Assembly: GCA_963920525.1 (NCBI GenBank)
Contig: OY986436.1
Span: 12,537,467 to 12,601,466, forward strand
Source of the DNA: Dichetophora obliterata
Lineage: Eukaryota; Arthropoda; Insecta; Diptera; Sciomyzidae
Length of the DNA: 64,000 nt
Reading direction: 5' to 3'
Shown here: positions 10,974 through 22,280 of the stretch, one piece after another
Layout: each line of letters opens with the position of its first letter
How positions within the stretch are numbered: the first letter of the stretch is position 1
Notes under the pieces: generated by a model
The model's input: the letters and a program-made list of their open reading frames with translations, nothing else
Database searches by the model: none
Told to the model about the DNA's origin: nothing
Program-made: the position numbers and the translations under genes

Positions 10974-13276
10974 TTAGGATATGACTTGACGTATTTTAAA
11001 ATCATCTAGATCCTCTTGAGGTATCAGTCGCAGATTGAAATCATTTGCTAAATGCAGTACCGAGTAGAATGCCACCGATGGCGTCAACGATTCGGACATA
11101 TTTTGAGTCAACAAATGGGGCAAATTATTATATATTTCCTTAAAACTTGCCATACCATTCGCATAAGTCTCATGCTTGATTAAAGGATGTGCAGGTATTT
11201 TCCGCTCATCCAGTGGGCGTTTCATTTGCTTCGTAAGCAACTGTGAGCAGCAACGCTTGAGACTCTTCATATCAATCACTTTGGCACGTTTCGCAAAAGG
11301 CACAATTATCTTGGTCACCTGGTGAGAAATGGGAAAAAATTATTAACCGAGCTGTTAAGTCTATTTTTTTTATTTTAATTTACCTGGCTAGGTGCGCCCT
11401 CAAAATCTGTAGCAATTTCTAAGACTGTATTGTTGCACGTATCGAAGCCATCTGCTTCTGGTGCCACATCCACCATTTCAGAACTACTGCCTACGTCGTT
11501 ATTCGACATTGTTGATACGTTCATGAAATTACCGGCGCCCAGGCCCACATCATCGTCCCCAAAGTGATGAGTGTCATTCGACGGTAGGCTGTTTAAAGCG
11601 GCCTCATTTTCTAAGTCGGCGTTGTCAAGCGGCAGTGACGCCGGTTGTAGCTCCTCCATGCCTGGTTGAAAAACTGGCAAACCTGGCGCGTAAGTATATT
11701 TAAAAAATATCAGAGGATCAATCTGCAAATCTGTTGGCAGCTTTAATTTGCGTTGATCCCATTTTTTTTGTATGTTCGTTTTGCGCGCTTTATACTTTTC
11801 ATCTAGTTTTATAAATAGATCATCATGAAATTCGCCAAAATTTAACTGCTTGGTACGTTGCTTGGCCAGAACCGCTGCTGAACGTTTTCCACGCTGATTA
11901 GCTGTTCTGCCATTTTGGCGTTCTGCACCACCCAGTACTTGCTGGCTATTCATGGAAGAGGGACGTTGGCGACCTCGTTTAAACTTCCAATGCGATGGTC
12001 CTGCCCAAAATTGTGAGATTTTGTCAAGAGGACGATATGAGTACTCTAGCTTCGAGCTAGCATCAACTGGCCGCAAGTCCTCAATTAAAACAGCAGGTTT
12101 TCGCAGACCGCGGCAATTGTTTATTGCCGTTCGTTCCTCAGTTGTAAGCTCTTCGAAGTCGCCATAGTCGACATCTAGCATTGGTGCAGCACTTTCGATG
12201 CCTAAAACCGGTAGTGGTTCACATTCAGCATTTATATCGAAAGCCATCGACATTTCGGAACGATTGTGAAAGTTCTCGTGGAATACATCTCCTCCGCCAC
12301 TAACATTAGAATTCAAGCTTAGCCTACGTTTGTCAGTATCGTCTGCTACAACTTCCGGAGTATCGGATATAATATATCCACCATGCGTGGAACGCAGCTG
12401 CAAATCTTCAAAGCGTTCTACCTTAAATAGACGATCGCAAGGTGCAGCCTCCGACTCGCCTTCGTCATAGCTTACCTCCAGTGTATAGTCGCACTGCGGC
12501 AGCTCACTGGCATCCCAGAACAGAAAATTTGTTCGAAGCCGCAGCTCCGAGTCAGTGGTAAGCAAGATGTTATTCATCAAACGATTCGATGAATTAATAG
12601 AGCCCACAATAGAGTTAAGCTTACCAAAAACTGGATCCTGCAGTGGCACTGTGTCTAGACGCGCATTAAGAGTTTCCTTGTTTTTGGTTATGGTAGATAC
12701 AGTTTTACGTTGTCGTTTAGGTTTCTTGTGCGTAAGTTGCTTTTGCCCTTGTGCATTAGGATCAGCACCATCAGCTGTAGTGCTTTGGTTTGGATCATCA
12801 GCGACAGCAGCAGCATCATTATCATCATCGTCATCGTCGCCGTTTACTGCCTGTTCGTTAAACCTTTGTGCATTCAGACCGGCAGACATGCGCAGCACAT
12901 CAATATGTATAGAGTCTACTCGCAATCCATAAACTTTAGAGGATGCTTCCAGTGACGAGCCTGCCACTTTGAAATTGTTCAGTGATTTGTGATGACGGTC
13001 GAGTAGCGTTGAAAGTGTATCGATTAGCGAGAGCGACCACGCATTATCACGGCTCAGCTTGTTGCCATTGTATATCTCAAGACACTTTTTTAATGTTTCA
13101 TTGTCCTCGAAAGTGCTGCTACTTTCGGTGCCAGAACTTTGCAGTAGCGTACGTCGCCTGGCTTGACGTCGTTCCTCATCATCATCATTGATGGTAACAT
13201 TGGGACCACTAGCTCCATCGCGATATAAAGTGACCTCCGAACGACGCAGCGGCGAATCTGTGTGCGCTGGCGTCAT
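10974..13276 (-). CDS. barr: condensin complex subunit 2 (barren / CAP-H)
   Basis: Kleisin subunit of condensin I, which bridges the SMC2/SMC4 ATPases and is needed for mitotic chromosome condensation and sister separation. Two coding exons, 13276-11384 and 11318-10974, join in phase 0 across a 65-bp GT-AG intron to give 745 aa, close to the roughly 735 aa I recall for Drosophila Barren. The ATG at 13276 (MTPAHTDSPLRRSEV) is chosen because the frame upstream has only non-ATG codons. Seen: a basic RRQARRRTLLQ stretch, NAWSLSLIDTLSTLLDRH in the conserved N-terminal SMC2-binding part, an acidic Asp run (about residues 145-155), and the conserved LRTNFLFWDASELPQCDY block mid-protein. The short second exon carries the C-terminal winged-helix-type region that contacts SMC4 in this family. 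The frame is intact. It is divergently arranged to the PDI gene, about 3.9 kb away. Confidence 0.95.
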
Positions 13277-13807
13277 TTTTGTATGAGCCAACAAAATTTT
13301 GGTAATTATTTGTTAAACTGTAAAATAAAAAAATAAACAGAAAGTGGGTCAAAAATTAAGTTTAGGTATAATAAAAATTAATAATTTGTTGTTGCTGTTT
13401 ATTTCGCAATTTCTTTTGTTGACTTTTGCAAGCAAGCATTCAATGCTTTTTGCTATTTGCTCACCTTCGGACGAGAACTGTTCTTAGGTTTTCTTGATAT
13501 TTTGTACACACTAATTAAAAACTCCAAAAATTTTGAAGAACTAAATTAATTTTTCTGCAAATTTTACGCATTTGATGGCGCTTTTTTCATTAATTTTCCC
13601 TACGCAATTTATCTTTAATTTATACGTTTATTCTTTTCGTTTTGCTTGCTTACGAAAATTCGTTTGTTTTCAAATAATGAAATGTGGAAAAAAACAACGC
13701 ATCTTTCCTTGTGTGCTGTCATGTTGGCGTTTTCGGGGTAAGTTCAAAATGAGAGTACAAATGATGTAAAAAGAGTCGTATCGTAATATTCCATATAATG
13801 TGATGAT
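13277..13807. other. barren upstream region
   Basis: The 5' flank and probable leader of barren. AT-rich with no clear TATA box or initiator that I can assign. A 5' UTR intron is possible but cannot be fixed from sequence alone. Confidence 0.35.
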
Positions 13808-14454
13808 AGCTGCGTTCCATTCGCTTCAAAATAATACGGATTATTTTTTTTTTACATGCAAAGCAAAAACAACAAAATAATCCTATAACAAATAGGATTA
13901 TTTTTGCTATCCATATAAAATTGTGATATAGCCTTTAAAAAATTTGAAACACAGGTGACGCACCTGTATATTTTTATGAGCTGTCATTTCATTTTTTGAA
14001 TTATTTGTTTGTTTGATACAATGACTATTAGGCAGCCATGACAGCTACCTATTTTCTCACGAGCTGCGACAATCGAATGTTAAACAAAAGAAAACAAAAC
14101 AAACCGCGCGTGTCACACACATTGGACGCATTCAGCGGAGCCAACAATTGCACTTAAATTATTTATATAATTGCATAATATTAATAATTAAATTAAATAA
14201 TTTACAATTTTGCTAACGTTTAGAGTAAAACACATTCAGAGAAAACATCGTGCACTAAGGTATCGCTACCATAACAGTTCACAACAGTTTTGAACGACAC
14301 ACGTTCTCATGACACCTAATGGTTATTGTATCATGATTGCTTGTTTGAATTTAATTTTGACTGCAACGGTAGTGCCCTCTACGAGTCGTTTTTCTTGCCG
14401 TTCCTTTGAGAAAATTTGTTATCGCGATTATATTAAGGCGAAAGGAACGCAGCT
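13808..14454 (+). mobile_element. AGCTGCG-ended MITE, 647 bp, copy 1
   Basis: The ends are AGCTGCGTTCCATTCGC and, inverted, AGCTGCGTTCCTTTCGCC. A second copy in inverted orientation at 40515-41161 has the same length and is nearly identical throughout (for example GCGCGTGTCACACACATTGG and AATAGGATTATTTTTGC). No coding capacity; superfamily not assigned because no clear target duplication is visible here. Confidence 0.9.
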
Positions 14455-14630
14455 AATGACTTTTATGTATTAAGATGCACATACTTTCAGGCTAAAAATT
14501 TTTCAGGACAGTTTGTGCGATATAGGTGCAGAGCAGAATGCTTGTCTTTTATGTATTAAGATTGTTATATGGTGCAACATATCTTCAGTTAATAATATTG
14601 AATAAACCAACCAACGCAACAAAGAATACT

Positions 14631-14693
14631 CGATGAGTTGGTAGTGTATAGGTCTATCAATCGAAGGGTTACGAATTCGATTCTCATGGCATA
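14631..14693 (+). repeat. tRNA-like head of SINE, copy A
   Basis: Resembles the D-arm to T-arm part of a tRNA, with a B-box-like AATTCGATTCTC. The T stem is imperfect and no acceptor stem or CCA context is seen, so it is not a functional tRNA. Confidence 0.5.
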
Positions 14694-15676
14694 CAGAGAA
14701 TATTTTAATTTTATATTCTCTTGGTGTAGCAGACACAAGCAAAAAGCAACAAAAACTCTAAGAAAAAGGTGTATGGAAAAAGTGTCGTTTTTGAGATTTC
14801 ACTGAAGCAAATCACAAAACGAGGCTAAAAATCTTCGCTTCAAAAATGCACTGATAATAATTTATTTACTGATTTAACAGAAATTAGAAAGTGCATAAAG
14901 GAAAAAGAAAAACAAAACCATATGATTTTATTTATTTACTAGTATAAAAGCCTGTCCTACGACAGGTCTTTCGATCACTACATTTGGAGCCGAAAGCACT
15001 TTTTTCTCTTTTTAAAGCTTGATATTTTATACACTTGATTTTTGCAAAATACAAATGTACCACTTTAATTAACACTTTACGTATTGAATCAGTGTTGAAA
15101 AATTATTTCAAGTGTAAAAGTGCAAAAAGTCGAGATTAGTAACAATCATATTCATACACAACTTTATAAACTGGCCTTGCAACCTTCAATACGTAGCAAC
15201 TCAGGTGTCGTTTTGTGGCTGATACAATTATATTTTTTGGTACAATCGACTCAAATCGACTGAAAAGAATTTCATTAAATTCGTCATAACTTTTTTATAA
15301 AAGGATGAAAAAAAAGAGTTAGTTAGATCAAACCCGTAATATTGTAAAAACCCAATATTGTCACTGATAAGTATCAAATATATTTTCTGTGCATACTTTC
15401 GGGCTGAACATTTTTGTGTCTTGTTCAGAACAGTGATCTGAACAGTGTGTCTTGTAAAACTACTTTACAGTCAAAAAATAATTACAATTTGAGAAATACT
15501 GTGTGCGGAGCAGCAGCTTGCCTTTTATGTATTAAGATGTGCATACTTTCAGGCTTAACAGTTATTGAACACTGAGTAGCGTGCTTGCCTTTTATATATT
15601 AAGATGCTATCTGGTGCAACATATCTTCAGTTAATACTTTATATTGAATAAACTAACCAACGTAACAAAGAATATT

Positions 15677-15737
15677 TGATCAGGTAGTGTACAGGACTAT
15701 AAATCGAAGCGTTGTGAGTTCGATTCTCACTTTCTTA
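15677..15737 (+). repeat. tRNA-like head of SINE, copy B
   Basis: Contains a perfect T arm: GTGAG, loop TTCGATT, CTCAC, which includes a consensus Pol III B box (GTTCGATTC). An A-box-like GGTAGTGTACAGG precedes it. No acceptor stem pairing was found. It is best read as the tRNA-derived promoter of a SINE. Confidence 0.55.
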
Positions 15738-15976
15738 GTCTTAGTTTGACATTTTTTTAATTTTATGTTCTCTTGGTGTAACAGACGCAAGCAAAACGCA
15801 ACAACCATTCTAAGAAAAGGTGTATGCAAAAAAGCGTAGTTTTTGAGATTTCACTCAAGCAAATCACAAAATGAGGCGTAAAAAGCTTCGCTTAAAAAAT
15901 TTTCACAATTTGTCTTTTCTGCACTGCTTCATTTTCTAACAACGCTTCTGTGTTGTTTTCTTTGTGTTCCCAAGAA

Positions 15977-16174
15977 CTAACCTGTATTTAGGTATTTATT
16001 ATATATTCGCATAAGAGGCTGAGAAACCTCTCTCTCTAGGATTGGGGCTCTTCCGTCAGGACTCTCGTTATACGTAGATTTAAGGTTCATCAAGCCTGCT
16101 TCAACATCATTAAGATCAACACAAATATTCCCTAGATTCAAAGAAGTAAACGTATTAAGGGCTGTTTTATTCAC
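15977..16174 (-). pseudogene. short LINE reverse-transcriptase scrap
   Basis: The minus strand reads YNESPDGRAPILEREV then PLMRIYNKYLNTG, matching the SPDGIPP...IYNxSLxTG block of Jockey-type reverse transcriptases. Only about 65 codons remain, and nothing recognisable flanks it. Confidence 0.6.
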
Positions 16175-17212
16175 TTTTTATAATTTGAGTTTACTTGAGC
16201 AGTTTCAGTAACTTTTGTTAACTTGACTTTTTGCACAACTTGGGAAGTTAAATATTTTAATTTCTCAAGTTCAAATTAAATTTCTTACCGTTAGAGTTGA
16301 AATTTTCTATATTGGAGATAAATAACAAGATATATAACAAATGTTACTAGGTTTCCATACTGCAACAGAGTAAACTGATTTGAAATAATCTAAACTTATT
16401 TTATGTTTTATTAATTTTATTTTTTTTTAAATACAGAGTCAACAATTTTGCGGTCAACATTTTCGTGAAAAAACACGATTTATTTTGAGGTCAATATTTT
16501 TTTTAGAAAAGAACAGAAAAATGCAGAATTCTAGAAAAGGATTTAAAAATAAGTAACTTTTCCAGAAAAGTATGCGCCATTAGTGTTAAATAAATGTTCC
16601 CTGCTTATGCAACCCTGAAAATATTGTCGTCCTTGCATCGCCATCTACATGTGATTTAATTTTCGGCAGTTGCCGGTTTTAATAAAAAAACAATTAGAAA
16701 CGTTTGATTCGACTCGCGTCGTTTCAACAGCGAGGTCGTTAAGTGCGGCCAGTCAGTAACAACTAAAATCGTCCATCTTAATTGATGTGACTTTTACAGT
16801 TAATTATTAACAGCAAAAATAACATAACCTCAAAAATAAATGCACAAAAAATGTGTATTAATTAATATATTCATAAAATTGTGAAAAAAAGCTACAATAA
16901 GAATTTCGTGTTTGCGAAAAAGACTAGATACAAAACAAAATTAAGATAACTTACAAATATATGTCAAAAACTACAATAAGAACCTTGTGTTCGTGGTAGT
17001 TTTTTCGTACGCTGTCAATGCTATACATTGTGTGTTTAGCATTTTTAAGAAGAAGAAGAAGAATAAAAAAACAATTAGAAACGTCATCAAACTATTCTGT
17101 TGTTTCTAAACTAAATTGAAACTTTTTCGTGTAACGATGCAACTGGTGAAATAATTAAATGCATTAATTATAAATTTTATATGTTCCTACAAACTAAGAA
17201 TTCAGCAAACAA
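16175..17212. other. upstream region of the PDI gene
   Basis: Non-coding. It contains a 22-base direct repeat (core AAAAAAACAATTAGAAACGT) at about 16685 and 17068. A TCAGTA initiator-like motif sits near 16755, but the promoter cannot be assigned with confidence. Confidence 0.35.
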
Positions 17213-19303
17213 ATGATTTTTCTGAGAAGCATCGGCATTGCAGTGAGTACAATGTAATTATTATTATGCATGATTTTACTTTGCTTTTCACCAACCAGCT
17301 GCTGCTCCACATGTGTATCAACGGCAGCGATGCAAAGGCACAAAACAACAAAAATTCCTTGCTGGAAAATGTAGCAGATTTTAAAGAATTCAAGAAGCTG
17401 CTGCGTACAAAGACCAACGTGATGGTCATGTTTGTGGACAACAACAAAGATGTACACGCTGAACTCAAGGTTTTTCGTGATGCAGCGGCGACGGTCAAGG
17501 GCATTGGAACTATGGTGTTGATTGACTGCTCGTCCCAGGAACGTAAAAAACTATGCAAGAAACTTAAAATAAATCCATCTCCTTATGTGCTAAAGCACTA
17601 TAAAGACGGTGATTTCCACAAAGACTACGAGCGACAGCTTAGCGTTTCTGCTATGGTGAATTTTATGCGTGACCCAGCTGGAGATCTTCCGTGGCAAGAA
17701 GATCCTGCCGGCGCTGATGTGCTACATTTTCCAGATTATACGAGCTTTACCAAAACATTAAAACGCGAAATGCGACCCATGCTGGTCATGTTCTACGTGC
17801 CCTGGTGTGGCTATTGTAAGCGCATGAAACCCGATTATTCCAAGGCAGCAGCGGAGCTTAAGAGTAAAGGTTATTTGTTGGCTGCAATGGATGTGGAGAG
17901 AGTTGAGAATGCGCCGGCGCGCAAAGCCTACAATATAACAGGTATGTGAGCGAATTAGGGAGATGTTTAGTTTATGACCAATACAATTTTTCTTTATCAG
18001 GTTTTCCTACAATACTTTACTTCGAGGGCGGTCGGCTGCGACAAACATACGAAGGTGAAAACAATAAAGATGCCCTCGTCGCCTTTATGCTAGATCCCAG
18101 CGCAATCACTGCTCAGAAAGTAAAGGAACCCGATTGGTCTGAGGACACCAACTCCGAAGTAGTTCATCTAACCACAAAGGGATTTGAGCCCGCAATAAAA
18201 GATGAGGAATCAGTGCTTATTATGTTCTATGCACCCTGGTGTGGACATTGCAAACGCATGAAACCCGAGTACGAACACGCTGCTTTGGCTATGAAAGAGC
18301 GCCGCTTGCCTGGTGTGCTAGCTGCATTGGATGCCACCAAGGAGGGAGCCATAGCTGAACGTTTTAAGGTCAAAGGTTTTCCAACACTCAAGTACTTTGT
18401 GAATGGCGTGTATAAATTTGATGTTAATGTTCGCGAGATGGATAAAATATTGAACTTTATGCGTGATCCAAAGGAGCCACCACCGCCGCCGCCTCCAGAA
18501 CAGCCATGGGAAGAGGAAACGGGCAGCAATGTGGTTTTTCTCAGCGAAGAGAATTTCAGCAACACTTTGAAGCGCAAAAAGCACGCGTTGGTGCTCTTCT
18601 ATGCTCCATGCAAGTATAATGTTTTTCCAATTAAAAAATAAATAATTTAAATTCTCTTCTGATAGGGTGTGGCCATTGTAAAAATGTTAAACCTGAATTT
18701 ATTGACGCTGCTGAGACTCTTAAGGATGATCCGCGCGTTGTATTTGCTGCAATAGATTGCACGCGACATGCCAACGTTTGTCAGCAGTATGAGGTGCGTG
18801 GCTACCCTACCATTAAATATTTCTCATACCTCAAGACGAAAATTGATTATACGGGTTCACGAAAACAGCAAGATTTCGTACGTTTCATTAACAATCCAGT
18901 TGCAACACCTTCACCGACTGATGAAACTGTTCAGCTAGAGCCTTTTGGCAACTTTCCGGGCAGCGAAAACATTCTTTTACTTAGTGACAGCAATTTTGAG
19001 GACCAACTTAAGAGGTTTGAAAGCGTTTTAGTGCTCTTTTATGCGCCTTGGTGCGGTCACTGTAAGGACTTAAAGCCGACATACGCTGCTGCGGCGGCAC
19101 AAGTAACAGGTTCCAACCGTCTTGCTGCGGTAGACTGTACCTATTACAAGAAAGTAGCAAAAACTTATAGTATTGACGCATTTCCTACACTAATACTCTT
19201 TGAACGTGGCATGCAAAAGAGTGTCTACAAAGGTGGACGCACGGCACCGGAAATATTAGAATTTTTGCAGGGAGATAGTAAAGAATCACACGATGAGCTG
19301 TGA
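17213..19303 (+). CDS. ER protein disulfide isomerase, PDIA5/CG9302-like
   Basis: Thioredoxin-fold oxidoreductase that forms and shuffles disulfides in the ER lumen. Four exons (17213-17242, 17299-17941, 18001-18609, 18666-19303) give 639 aa. Exon 1 supplies MIFLRSIGIA and exon 2 adds LLLHMCINGSDAKA, making a signal peptide that no single exon encodes. Next comes a redox-inactive N-terminal domain (LLRTKTNVMVMF, KLCKKLKINPSPYVLKHY). Four thioredoxin domains follow, with CGYC (180-183), CGHC (305-308), CGHC (429-432) and CGHC (557-560), separated by proline-rich linkers. The C-terminus is HDEL, an ER retrieval signal. Human PDIA5 has three catalytic domains as I recall, so one more is present here. 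Intron 3 (18610-18665) begins GCAAGT and ends TAG, a GC-AG intron, and is the only join that keeps frame. A possible poly(A) signal lies near 19590. Confidence 0.93.
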
Positions 19304-20007
19304 TGAAGTGGCGTGCGTGTATATTTTCATACAAAGTTAGCCTTATTTAAGTTGTTTTGAATCTCTGCATTGGGATGAAATTCTTTCAAGTTGAGTTGAG
19401 AGTTCCAATCAAGATAAAATTCGAATCTTATTCTATTTCATAACGCAAGCAATGATATTATTTTGTTATTTTCATAATCTTTTATAGCATATATTTTTGT
19501 ATTATTTCCCCTAACATTAAGTATGTTTTATACGAAAAACTCTTATATCTAGTTTTAATATTAATATTAAACTGAAATAGTATAAAGTTAATAAATACAA
19601 AGTATTAAAAATTTTAAATCGTTTTCAATGATTAGAACAATTTTAAGTTAAGGTTTTAAGCGGTTCAAATAAAAAATATTCGATGGTGTAGATACGGGAA
19701 GATATTTTAAACTTGCAAAGATTTTTTCGTCAACATACTTTAGCCCCTCTTCCCCTACAGTTTAGTAAACCTTACAGAGTTCAGTACCAAACAATATTTA
19801 TATTGACTGGATTTAGTCAATTGGTCATTATTTTTATATATATGAGCTGTGCAGAGCACAGTTGAAGTAAGTCCATTTATGATAATTTTGAGAAATTTAA
19901 ATCTGCAAAAATTCGAAAACAAAATTCAAGGAATTAATTACAACTTTAGTTCAGAATGTAGATAATAAGTAAAAAATAAGCGATTCATACATCTAAACAA
20001 AATAGAT
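19304..20007. other. 3' flank of the PDI gene
   Basis: 3' UTR and AT-rich intergenic DNA. An AATAAA-type signal occurs near 19590. No other feature recognised. Confidence 0.4.
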
Positions 20008-20189
20008 TTAGGCCCCTATTATGTACAATAACTCAACTGAAGTTGACTCGCTTCAACTAAATTTTTTTCATATAACGTATTATTTTCAAACTACATAGTT
20101 CAACTGGAATGTGTATTATAAGTTGTACGAAAAAAATTAGTTGGATCTAGTCAACTTAAGTTGAGTTGTTATACATAATAGGGGCCTTA
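20008..20189. mobile_element. PIF/Harbinger-like MITE, 176 bp, TTA duplication
   Basis: The element is 20011-20186, with ends GGCCCCTATTATGTACAATA and the inverted GGCCCCTATTATGTATAACA. It is flanked by TTA on both sides. The arms pair along much of the length (GTTGACT, AAATTTTTTTC), so it is a foldback. A TTA target with GG-ended repeats suggests PIF/Harbinger. Confidence 0.85.
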
Positions 20190-20466
20190 TTTCCAAAAAT
20201 GGTAAAGAAAATGGCTTTCTTCTTTACCTTCATACGCTTCATTCTCCTTATAAATAGTGCTGTTTGTATAGCGCTATATTTGTAGCACTTTCCGTAACGA
20301 TATCGTCGTTGCACTTGAAAAAATATTGGATTTCATTTAAAAAAAAAAAATAAATAATTTCAAAGCTAAAAATGTATCAAATCGTTTTAAAACTATGTTT
20401 TCTGTTTTTCCTTCATCAAACGAAAAATCGAATAAAATGCAAAACAATCCATACCTTTTTATATTG

Positions 20467-20686
20467 TCGCCCTAATTCTAATAGGATATATGTCAAAATT
20501 GGGCAAAGTAACGTTTAATAGCGGGTTAGGTAGATTGGTCAAAACTGCATCTATGTCCTTTTTTAGTTTTTAATGTTTGTATGAAAAAAGGGAGGTAGAA
20601 TTTGAAACGTATGAACTTAAAATAATAAACAGTTTTCTTTGCCTTATGAACAATAGGTACTTACGCTGTATAAGAATTAGGCGGAC
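20467..20686. mobile_element. probable MITE, about 220 bp
   Basis: The imperfect terminal inverted repeat is CGCCCTAATTCTAATA at the left and, inverted, CCGCCTAATTCTTATA at the right. No coding content; target duplication unclear. Confidence 0.55.
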
Positions 20687-21003
20687 GATATGAACTATAA
20701 AGGAAACAAACCGAGGTTATCGCTACATTTTTCTTTCAACTGCAAGAAGAACAAAGGGCTCGGTTCTTGCTACGTTTTTATATTAAATACAAGCATAACA
20801 AAGCGCTCGGCTCTCTCTCTCTCTACGATTTTATATTTTCTATAGCGGGAGCGGAGCGCATACATCTGATGACATGACTATGTTAAAAAATGCGCTATGC
20901 TGTTTTTTTGGAGCGCTCGATTCCCTGCTGGGTTGTGATGCGAAAATTTTTTAAGTTTTCAATTGGATCAAGTAAAAAAAATAATTAATGTTCATTAATA
21001 CAC
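20687..21003. other. gene-free stretch
   Basis: No gene. It includes a CT microsatellite (about 20810-20823) and several GAGCGC / GCGCTC words that read on both strands. Confidence 0.35.
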
Positions 21004-21244
21004 TAAGGGCCAATTTTTCAGTGCGAACTTAAACTCTAGTCAAATTAAACTGAGGTTAACTCACCAAAATTGGACGTTTAAACTCGGTTGAGGCAAAACC
21101 GAAAAAATTATATGATCATTTAAGTCCGTTTAACTTCAACGAATGATAAAATATCTTGTTAAACCGAGTTTAAACGTAAAATGTTGGTGAGTTATCAGTT
21201 TAATTTGACTAGAGTTTAAGCTCGCACTGAAAAATTGGCCCTAA
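21004..21244. mobile_element. PIF/Harbinger-like foldback MITE, 235 bp, TAA duplication
   Basis: The element is 21007-21241, flanked by TAA on both sides. The terminal repeat GGGCCAATTTTTCAGTGCGA continues with CTTAAACTCTAGTCAAATT, and most of the element can pair with itself. No coding capacity. Confidence 0.88.
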
Positions 21245-22280
21245 ATATCATAACAAATATCAATTTTCATCATTAACCTCACCGGAAACCTAAATATTGG
21301 TGATGCACTAGAGGAATTATCTTACGTAAATTTTGGAGTTCCCAAAAATTTCAAGAATTTTAAAAATCTTTTTAAAATGTTTAACAGTAAAAAAAAACAC
21401 TCAAATGGCTATTAATAAATTCAACCAAACAAGCATAAAAATTGGACTTGAGTTGTTTGTGGTCCGAAAAAATGAGAGGGGTCACTCAAAGCTAAATATT
21501 GCATATTATTCATTGATAATGAAATCAGCAGTTTCTAATCCAGAGTCCCAAAAATATTTTACTTCGCTTTTCACTTTTATCTCTATTAAGGAAAAAATTG
21601 GTTTAACGCCATTGTGCTCTGCGTAGCTCAGATCTAAATTAAAATCATTTCCCAAATCTTCTGTCGATAGTTGTAGATCGTCGAAAGCACGTTGTTCAAA
21701 TCCTAGGTTAAGTAATGTAATCTGTAAGGGTATCAACCCGGTAGATGGTAAATAAATAAATCATTGATTTGAAATCTATTTTGATCAGTTTTTGAATTTG
21801 AGAAGTTTTTTTTTTAAATAACTAATCAGCGAAATAATTTTAGATACTGCATGGTTATTAGAAAAATATTTCTCAGAACTCTTACAAACGAAACAAACTA
21901 AAATCATATTTTAAGCCAACGTAAATCAATCACTTCAATCTTAATTCAATATTTTTTCGACATTTTTCAAAATATACGCAATTATCAACACGGATTTTTC
22001 GTTCATACGGCCGATTGAACCGTAAATTGTTTTATTTTTTTTTATGCATTGATGTTAAAACTAATGCACATCTTCAGGGTGCTTATTTTTTATAGAGGTA
22101 ATTTAAAATAAAACATTTGCTGTAAACTTTACTTTGAAACAAAATCAACCGAATATCACGCACCGACAATTGTATTCTGCCTGCTTAACAATACACAGCC
22201 GACCAAGCCGCTAACCGAAGAAATTTTAGAATTATATATAAAATGTTGTAGATGGGTGGGCGGGCGGAATATACTGCTGT
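21245..22280. other. gene-free stretch and RpL24 3' flank
   Basis: Two short opposite open frames near 21333-21736 show no motif I recognise. The part next to 22281 is the RpL24 3' UTR; a minus-strand AATAAA-like signal lies near 22035. Confidence 0.35.

Larger units (their letters stand above)
14455..15976. repeat. two direct copies of a tRNA-like SINE module with short repeated motifs
   Basis: Two segments about 1.05 kb apart share the same order of landmarks. First comes TTTTATGTATTAAGAT, then GGTGCAACATATCTTCAGTT, then a tRNA-like stretch, TTCTCTTGGTGTAGCAGAC and TTTGAGATTTCACT. The motif GCATACTTTC(A/G)GGCT recurs at about 14471, 15391 and 15541. A tRNA-derived SINE or a local duplication containing one is the simplest reading. 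Confidence 0.6.

Noticed and set aside
12555..13191. Plus-strand open frames over barren
   Set aside because: Antisense shadows of the barren coding exon, rich in Ser runs from its Asp codons.
14631..15737. Functional tRNA genes
   Set aside because: T arms and B boxes are present, but no acceptor stems or proper anticodon stems were found. A SINE head fits better.
21333..21736. Opposite short open frames in intergenic DNA
   Set aside because: They overlap each other on opposite strands and have no motif I recognise. A transposon scrap is possible but not supported.
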